Part shown: positions 7,378-10,994 of the stretch, piece by piece | How positions within the stretch are numbered: the first letter of the stretch is position 1 | Layout: every line of letters begins with the position of its first letter | Assembly: GCA_030917985.1 (NCBI GenBank) | Contig: JAUPTR010000163.1 | Span: 1 to 10,994, forward strand | Reading direction: 5' to 3' | Length of the DNA: 10,994 bases | From: Pseudomonadota bacterium | Lineage (GTDB): Bacteria; Pseudomonadota; Gammaproteobacteria; Burkholderiales; SCOH01 | Notes under the pieces: model-generated | Seen by the model: the letters and a program-made list of their open reading frames with translations, nothing else | Told to the model about the DNA's origin: nothing | Database searches by the model: none | Position numbers and translations under genes: made by a program

Positions 7378-7417
7378 AAAAAAAGCCACGCCGGGTTTGA
7401 CCCCAGCGTGGCTTTTT
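7378..7417. terminator. Terminator of the former katG
   Basis: GCCACGC (7385-7391) pairs with GCGTGGC (7406-7412) and is flanked by A-run and T-run (7378-7384, 7413-7417), giving a hairpin that ends transcripts from either side. It sits just beyond the katG stop codon on the minus strand, which indicates that the native 3' end of katG is preserved. Confidence 0.85.
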
Positions 7418-7430
7418 GGCTGTTGCGGCT

Positions 7431-7656
7431 TCAGGCAAGGTCAAAACGGTCTGCGTTCATCACTTTGGTCCAGGCTGCAACAAAGTCACGCACAAACTTC
7501 TCGCGGCTGTCATCCTGCGCATACAACTCGGCATAGGCACGCAGCACCGAGTTCGAGCCAAATACCAGATCGGCTCGGGTGGCGGTCCATTTGAGCTTGC
7601 CGCTGGCGCGTTCGCGGATTTCATACGAATTGCGCCCGGTTGGCTGCCACTGGTAC
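7431..7656 (-). pseudogene. katG: KatG catalase-peroxidase, C-terminal remnant
   Basis: The last ~75 codons of katG, reading from about YQWQPTG and NSYEIRERASGKLKW through TRADLVFGSNSVLRAYAELY to KFVRDFVAAWTKVMNADRFDLA and a stop at 7431. This matches the highly conserved C-terminal end of bifunctional catalase-peroxidases, which are normally about 720-740 residues. The haem-binding N-terminal domain, the Met-Tyr-Trp adduct residues and nearly all of the rest are absent. Upstream it runs out of frame into the 5' part of dps at about 7651-7659. The remaining sequence shows no stop or frameshift, so the loss seems recent, or the join is an assembly error. Confidence 0.9.
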
Positions 7657-7965
7657 GCCTGCCACTTCCTTGATCGACGCCAGCTTGACAAACTCCTTGT
7701 AGGTGCCGGGTGCCGGAAAACCAAGCGCACGGATACGTTCAGCAATCACGTCCAGCGCGTTCCATTGTTCCGTATATTGAGTCATGAACATGTTGTGCAG
7801 GCTATTGAACTGAGGTCCGGTGACGTTCCAGTGAAAGTTGTGCGTCATCAGGTACAGCGTATAGCTGTCTGCCAGCAGGGCAGACAAACCGTCGGCAATT
7901 TTTTTGCGATCACTGTCACTGATGCCGATGTCGATTACTGGTGCGTTGTGCTTTTTTGATGCCAT
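7621..7965 (-). pseudogene. dps: Dps (DNA-protecting ferritin-like protein), truncated and joined to katG
   Basis: Starts as a normal Dps: MASKKHNAPVIDIGISD, then the first two helices with THNFHWNVTG and LHNMF...TEQWNALDVIAERIRALGFPAPGTY. Homology stops near residue 104 (SIKEVAGVP). The frame then reads katG DNA out of phase (VAANRAQFV) and stops, giving 114 residues where about 150-165 are usual. The last two helices of the four-helix bundle are lost, so dodecamer formation is not expected. Ferroxidase-type residues H45, H57, D72 and E76 are present, but M61 occupies the position usually held by Asp or Glu. ATG 7965 has AAAGGACG at good distance. Dps and KatG are both hydrogen-peroxide defences, so one deletion would remove both. 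Confidence 0.88.
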
Positions 7966-8012
7966 GATTTTCGTCCTTTTGATATCCCAGGGGAGGGTAT
8001 GGCATTTCACGT

Positions 8013-8392
8013 GTTTGAACTCTCAAAAGCCATTTCTTGTTCAAATCCGATCTTGTGACCAATCTGGCTCCCGCCGTTTGCGTTTGAACCGGTGCAGGCC
8101 TGGCTGGCATTGGGCTGGCAGGGCCGATAAATTAAAGGCAAGGCCTTTGAAAACACTGTAGCACAGGCCCCGACAGCGTGTTGATGGATGCCACGATCTC
8201 CCGCTGTTCCGTCCGCCAAAAATGCTGCGGTGAAATACCGTTCAGGCTCCGACATGACTTGCCGCCGGGCGTTTAGCCAATCAATGGTGAACGGATGATG
8301 GTGTGGCCAAGGTGCCGCCTGGGCAACGCTGCGGGAGTCGTCGGTCATTACCGGCGGCATTTACCACGCGGGAAATATTTGAACGTTGGCTG
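8013..8392. other. Gene-free region with four TTTGAAC motifs
   Basis: About 380 bases between the dps start and the tRNA promoter with no supported gene. The 117-residue minus-strand frame at 8007-8360 has no recognisable domain and no ribosome site. It does hold four copies of (A/G)TTTGAAC: forward at 8013-8020, 8082-8089 and 8377-8384, and reverse at 8039-8046. There is also a small perfect inverted repeat, AAAGGC-AAG-GCCTTT, at 8134-8148. The first two motifs form an inverted pair and lie within 85 bases of the dps start. Confidence 0.5.
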
Positions 8393-8421
8393 TTTACAAC
8401 TGCCAAATACCTGCTTAGAAT
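8393..8421 (+). promoter_or_regulatory. Sigma-70 promoter of the tRNA operon
   Basis: TTTACA (8393-8398) and TAGAAT (8416-8421), each five of six consensus bases, are separated by an ideal 17-bp spacer. The GC-containing discriminator (GCGCAACTC) that follows is typical of stringently controlled stable-RNA promoters. The predicted start near 8428 leaves only a few bases before tRNA-Ala. Confidence 0.85.
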
Positions 8422-8433
8422 GCGCAACTCTTC

Positions 8434-8509
<76 letters not shown>

Positions 8510-8519
8510 AGAATACTGG

Positions 8520-8595
8520 GTCCCCATCGTCTAGAGGCCTAGGACATCGCCCTTTCACGGCGGTAACCGGGGTTCGAATCCCCGTGGGGACGCCA
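8520..8595 (+). tRNA. tRNA-Glu (anticodon UUC)
   Basis: A complete 76-base cloverleaf. The acceptor GTCCCCA pairs with TGGGGAC, the anticodon loop is CTTTCAC with UUC at 8554-8556, the T-loop is GGTTCGAATCC, the discriminator is G (8592), and CCA (8593-8595) is encoded. Only ten bases separate it from tRNA-Ala, so the two are one transcript. Its 3' part is overlapped on the opposite strand by the recombinase tail, as expected for an integration site. Confidence 0.97.
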
Positions 8596-9020
8596 TCCTT
8601 ATATGGTTTTCGGCATCAGACTCGGAAACCAGTTGACCGATAGAGGTCAACCCTTCTAGTAGTAGCGCCTTTTTACCTTGTGAGTCCAGCACCGGCTGGG
8701 CAGCCAGTCTTTCCGGCATAATCATCGCCAGCGCTTGTCGTCCCTGATTCATGTCGCCATGAAACAAACCGCGTAAATCCTTGATTCGTTGATATAGCGC
8801 CTGTTTAACAGCACCTACGTCGACGTCACGTTTTTCCTCAGTTTGCACGACTTCGATGGCCGGCTGCTGATTTTGTAATTCACTCAGTTGTGCTTCTTTT
8901 TGTTTCAGGTTGTGAGTAATCGCAGATGACTGGTTGCCGTTGGCAACAAAATTCACCAGATTCGCTATCTCCTTTTCCAGCTTCTGGATTTGCTTTTGGC
9001 GAGTCTCACCCTGATTGTTT
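8555..9020 (-). pseudogene. Large serine recombinase, C-terminal remnant at tRNA-Glu
   Basis: Only the C-terminal part of a site-specific recombinase of the large serine family is present. It comprises a Lys/Glu-rich coiled coil (GETRQKQIQKLEKEIANLV, then NLKQKEAQLSELQNQ) followed by the family's typical end (KQALYQRIKDLRGLFHGDMNQGR, then GLTSIGQLVSES). The catalytic serine domain, the recombinase domain and the zinc ribbon are all missing. Beyond about 9020 the frame is only the antisense of the neighbouring peptidase gene. The frame runs on into tRNA-Glu (MASPRGFEPRLPP) and its TGA is at 8555-8557, in the anticodon. That arrangement is usual for an integrase that used the tRNA as attachment site. 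The upper boundary is approximate. Identification rests on coiled-coil and tail pattern plus location. Confidence 0.65.
8632..8651. repeat. Perfect 7-bp inverted repeat downstream of tRNA-Glu
   Basis: GTTGACC (8632-8638), six-base loop, GGTCAAC (8645-8651). It lies within the recombinase tail, 37 bases after the tRNA. No T-run follows directly, so a Rho-independent terminator is doubtful. It could be a processing signal for the tRNA transcript or a recombinase arm site. Confidence 0.4.
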
Positions 9021-9034
9021 TTGCGGGCTGGTGC

Positions 9035-9706
9035 ATGGTCAGCATGGAAAGCAGCCAATGCTTGATTCGCCTGATTAAAAAGGCAGATGGCAGCACCTTT
9101 GCAGCCAATGAAATTCACCTGCGCCAGGGGGATATGGATGGCGCGTGCGGCCCGTATGCTCTGGCAATGGCCTTGATAGTCAATGAATTCATCGTTCGTG
9201 ACGACGTCTATTGCCTGGATTTGCACGGCAACAACAAGTTTCTACGCCTGTTGAATCACCTTCAGGAGCGGCGCGGCAAGCATTTGTTCAAGAGCGGCAC
9301 AACTGTTAAACATCTGGTTTCGGCGATCAACGAACACTATGGCGCGCACGTGGAAGGCGAGTATCTGAGTGGCGACAGCCTGAACGGCCGGAGTTTCCGC
9401 GATTTTGTCGTGGAACACGTTACCCATGAAGACGGCGTTCATCCGGTGATTCTGGGTATTGAATACTCGACGGTGGAGCATAGTGGGCACTGGGTATTGG
9501 TGGTGGGGTGCGAGTACGACGAGCAAGGTGTGGTGGACCGCTTTCTGGTATTGGATCCTGGTTATGAGGGGCCGCGTGGCAAGCAAACGTGGAACGCCAC
9601 GATAGATGCGCGGGGTAGCGGCAGTGTTTTGCCCTATCGGATGGAAGTGCCGATAGGAGAAACCAGAGTCGCATTTATTGACGCATTGGCTATGTGGCGA
9701 TCCTGA
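9035..9706 (+). CDS. C39/papain-like cysteine-peptidase-fold protein
   Basis: I do not recognise a named family. The 223-residue protein shows the layout of C39/papain-like cysteine peptidases: Q31 and then C38 in DGACGPYALAMAL at the start of a helix, H152 in SGHWVLVVGCEYD on a strand, and D174 in FLVLDPGYEG. These are candidates for the oxyanion Gln and the Cys-His-Asp triad. There is no signal peptide or membrane segment, so it is probably cytosolic or delivered by another route. The start is uncertain. ATG 9035 and ATG 9044 both lack a clear ribosome site, and the frame is open back to 8990, where it enters the recombinase remnant. The N-terminus may therefore have been cut by the rearrangement. 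Its place next to an integrase scar and a toxin-antitoxin pair suggests island cargo. Processing protease, toxin or effector are all possible, and the sequence does not choose. Confidence 0.7.
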   Translation: MVSMESSQCLIRLIKKADGSTFAANEIHLRQGDMDGACGPYALAMALIVNEFIVRDDVYCLDLHGNNKFLRLLNHLQERRGKHLFKSGTTVKHLVSAINEHYGAHVEGEYLSGDSLNGRSFRDFVVEHVTHEDGVHPVILGIEYSTVEHSGHWVLVVGCEYDEQGVVDRFLVLDPGYEGPRGKQTWNATIDARGSGSVLPYRMEVPIGETRVAFIDALAMWRS

Positions 9707-9787
9707 AACCGAATACTGGCAAGGCTTACAGGCGAACCTGCAGGCCAATGCCAGAACGGCTTGCAGCTGTGCTGTTGAGTAGCCGGT

Positions 9788-10153
9788 TCAGGCCGATGGC
9801 AGCGGGCGTTTGCGCAGGCCGTCGTTGTCCAGGGTGATGAAGCAACCCGCCAGCGGAGTGTCGAGTGTGAGCAGTTGCAGTACCAGTTGGCCGGGTTCTT
9901 GCGGGCGGTAGCTGGCCAGTTTCAGGTAGATCAGTGCCGGCGGTGGCGGCAGGCCACGGGCGAATATCAGTTCGCCATAGTCGCGATCGAAGGTGAGTAT
10001 CCAGCGCTGTTGCGAGGCCGCCAGCGCCAGCACTTCGCTATCGGTGATGCCGGGCGCGTGTTCGCAGATGGCCAGCACATCATGGCCTGCGGCACGCAGC
10101 ACGCGCACGGATTGCAGTGGAAAGTTCTCGTTGGCCAGCAGTTTGACGCTCAT
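9788..10153 (-). CDS. DUF5615 PIN-like toxin
   Basis: A 121-residue protein of the DUF5615 family, a PIN/Mut7-C-like nuclease fold paired with DUF433 antitoxins. Diagnostic segments are LLANENFPLQSVRVLRAAGHDV at the N-terminus, ITDSEVLALA (36-45) and WILTFDRDYGEL (51-62), followed by PPPALIYLKL. Acidic residues E9, D38, D56 and D58 would bind the metal of the nuclease site. RNA cleavage is inferred from the fold. Its ATG overlaps the stop of the upstream DUF433 gene (ATGA), so the two are translated together, antitoxin first. It converges with the peptidase gene across an 81-bp gap. Confidence 0.88.
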   Translation of the reverse strand: MSVKLLANENFPLQSVRVLRAAGHDVLAICEHAPGITDSEVLALAASQQRWILTFDRDYGELIFARGLPPPPALIYLKLASYRPQEPGQLVLQLLTLDTPLAGCFITLDNDGLRKRPLPSA

Positions 10154-10392
10154 GCTGCAGCGCGGGCAAAGGCGACGAAATCTTCGTCTTTGAGCATGGA
10201 TGCAGCAAAGGCGAAAACCGCTGCGATGTCGGCTGCCGCCAGTGATGGGTAGGCCGCCAGCAGGTCTTCGTTGCTCCAGCCATCGGCCAACCGATCAAGA
10301 ATCAACTCGACGGAAATACGGGTGCCCTTGATCACCGGTTTGCCCACCAATACGGCGGGGTCGGCAACGATGCGGGTTTTCCAGTCGATCAT
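10150..10392 (-). CDS. DUF433 antitoxin
   Basis: An 80-residue DUF433 protein. The signature VGKPVIKGTRISVELILDRL (16-35) and GWSNEDLLAAYPSLAAADIAAV (38-59) form the winged or homeodomain-like HTH of this antitoxin family, and the C-terminal helix probably wraps the toxin. It would bind its own promoter and neutralise the DUF5615 partner encoded four overlapping bases downstream. ATG 10392 has AAGGAG at seven bases, an excellent ribosome site. This favours antitoxin over toxin synthesis, as expected for a type II module. Confidence 0.9.
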   Translation of the reverse strand: MIDWKTRIVADPAVLVGKPVIKGTRISVELILDRLADGWSNEDLLAAYPSLAAADIAAVFAFAASMLKDEDFVAFARAAA

Positions 10393-10459
10393 GGCTTGCT
10401 CCTTGGTTGATGCTGATTAGTTTAACACTGGCAGCGGCGATTGGCGGGATGGCATTGCT

Positions 10460-10540
10460 TGCGGAATTTCTCTAACTTGACCACCCAATTGCATTGCACT
10501 TGACCAGCTGATTTCATTCAACTTGACCAGCTGCGGACGG
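10460..10540 (+). repeat. Three 23-bp-periodic repeats, probable solo IS21-family end
   Basis: ACTTGACCA occurs at 10475-10483, 10498-10506 and 10521-10529, exactly 23 bp apart. The intervening DNA is also similar between copies (AATTGCATTGC versus GATTTCATTCA). A possible terminal TGCGGAATTTC lies just before the first copy at 10460. IS21-family elements carry such multiple terminal repeats, with TG at the tip, as transposase binding sites. No istA or istB gene follows and no matching opposite end is visible, so at most a fragment remains. Confidence 0.5.
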
Positions 10541-10620
10541 GGTCGGTGGTGGTGTGCCAAAACTATCGATGTCATGCATGCGCTATCATTGCCAGCAACA
10601 TTTCATTTTCGCTTATCAGC

Positions 10621-10994
10621 ATGAATATCCTCTTCCTCCACCAGAACTTCCCCGGCCAGTTCCGCCATATCGCCGCCTATCTGGCCCAACAGCCGGGATA
10701 TCAGGTGGTAGCCATTGGCAAGAAAACTGCGCCGGGTATGGAGGGGGTGAGGTTGATTCGTTATGAGCTGCATCGCGAGCCGTCGAAGCAGGCGCATCAT
10801 TATGTGCGGACATTGGAGGCGGGGGTGTTACACGGGCAGGCGGTGGCGCGGGTGTTGCTCAAGCTCAAGGCCAAGGGTTTTGTGCCGGATGTGGTGATTG
10901 CGCATCCGGGTTGGGGTGAGGCGTTGTATGTGAAAGATGTGTTTCCTCACACCAAGCTGATCAGCTTCTTCGAATTCTTCTACCACCCCGAAGG
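10621..10994 (+). CDS. Glycosyltransferase, GT4-like, 5' part (runs off the window)
   Basis: An open frame of 124 codons without a stop to the window edge. It starts MNILFLHQNFPGQFRHIAAYL, continues with YQVVAIGKKTAPGMEGVRLIRYE, KAKGFVPDVVIAHPGWGEALYV and KLISFFEFFYHPEG. This is the N-terminal Rossmann half of a GT-B glycosyltransferase of the family-4 type that builds surface or exopolysaccharide. The catalytic C-terminal E-x7-E region lies outside the window, so donor and acceptor cannot be judged. ATG 10621 opens directly on the first beta-strand, but no good ribosome site precedes it. It is transcribed away from the toxin-antitoxin pair. Confidence 0.85.
   Translation, partial: MNILFLHQNFPGQFRHIAAYLAQQPGYQVVAIGKKTAPGMEGVRLIRYELHREPSKQAHHYVRTLEAGVLHGQAVARVLLKLKAKGFVPDVVIAHPGWGEALYVKDVFPHTKLISFFEFFYHPE

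Noticed and set aside
6380..7594. 404-codon plus-strand open frame
   Set aside because: It crosses the rhodanese gene out of frame, a strong terminator and the antisense of the SRPBCC gene; no coherent protein.
8007..8360. 117-codon minus-strand frame between dps and the tRNAs
   Set aside because: No domain recognised, no ribosome site, and it overlaps the dps leader; kept as non-coding.
8510..9719. GAATACTGG at 8511-8519 and 9711-9719 as att repeats flanking the recombinase/peptidase island
   Set aside because: Only 9 bp, lies outside the tRNA sequence, and a repeat of the tRNA-Glu 3' end, the expected att site, was not found in the window.
10475..10529. CRISPR-like array
   Set aside because: The conserved core is only 9 bp with a 23-bp period and the 'spacers' resemble each other; no cas genes nearby.

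Overview
The window looks like a GC-rich Gram-negative proteobacterial chromosome, most likely a betaproteobacterium. The evidence is the coding style, Sec signal peptides on a Sel1 protein and a rhodanese, an AlkB/rubredoxin/AlkS-type alkane locus, a dps-katG neighbourhood and a tRNA-Ala(GGC)-tRNA-Glu(UUC) pair. This placement is inference from protein character, not from a phylogenetic marker.

Layout. (1) 1-2479: a long AT-richer leader, then an alkane-hydroxylation operon. The hydroxylase is unusual: an intact AlkB with all nine metal-binding histidines is fused in frame behind about 150 residues containing a winged helix-turn-helix. Two single-domain rubredoxins follow (AlkG1-like, then AlkG2-like), the second overlapping the first by ATGA. 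A 16-bp perfect palindrome sits on the -10 box of a plausible promoter just upstream. (2) 2562-3796: the broken remains of a large LuxR/MalT-type (AlkS-like) regulator. It keeps the P-loop, some TPR sequence and the C-terminal HTH, but is less than half the usual length and frameshifted. (3) 3957-7246: ordinary genes. These are a dodecin, a secreted Sel1-repeat protein, a hydroxymethylglutaryl-CoA lyase (minus strand), an exported rhodanese and an SRPBCC/AHSA1 protein (minus strand), with two clear hairpin terminators. (4) 7378-7965, minus strand: the 5' two thirds of dps joined directly to the last ~75 codons of katG, with the katG terminator still in place. One deletion appears to have removed the rest of both oxidative-stress genes. 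(5) 8393-8595: a strong promoter and tRNA-Ala and tRNA-Glu 10 bp apart. (6) 8555-9706: an integration scar. The C-terminal tail of a large serine recombinase stops inside tRNA-Glu and abuts a gene for a C39/papain-like cysteine-protease-fold protein. (7) 9788-10540: a DUF433/DUF5615 toxin-antitoxin pair and three 23-bp-periodic repeats that look like a solo IS21-family end. (8) 10621-end: the 5' part of a family-4-like glycosyltransferase.

How it fits together. The hydroxylase and both rubredoxins look intact, while the dedicated AlkS-type regulator beside them is wrecked and the hydroxylase carries its own DNA-binding-type domain. The most interesting hypothesis is that this AlkB is a membrane-tethered regulator-enzyme that controls its own operon through the palindrome at the promoter. 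Separately, two intergenic or intragenic deletions of kilobase scale (the regulator and dps/katG) lie within 5 kb, so either the region is decaying or the assembly has collapsed sequence. That must be settled from reads.
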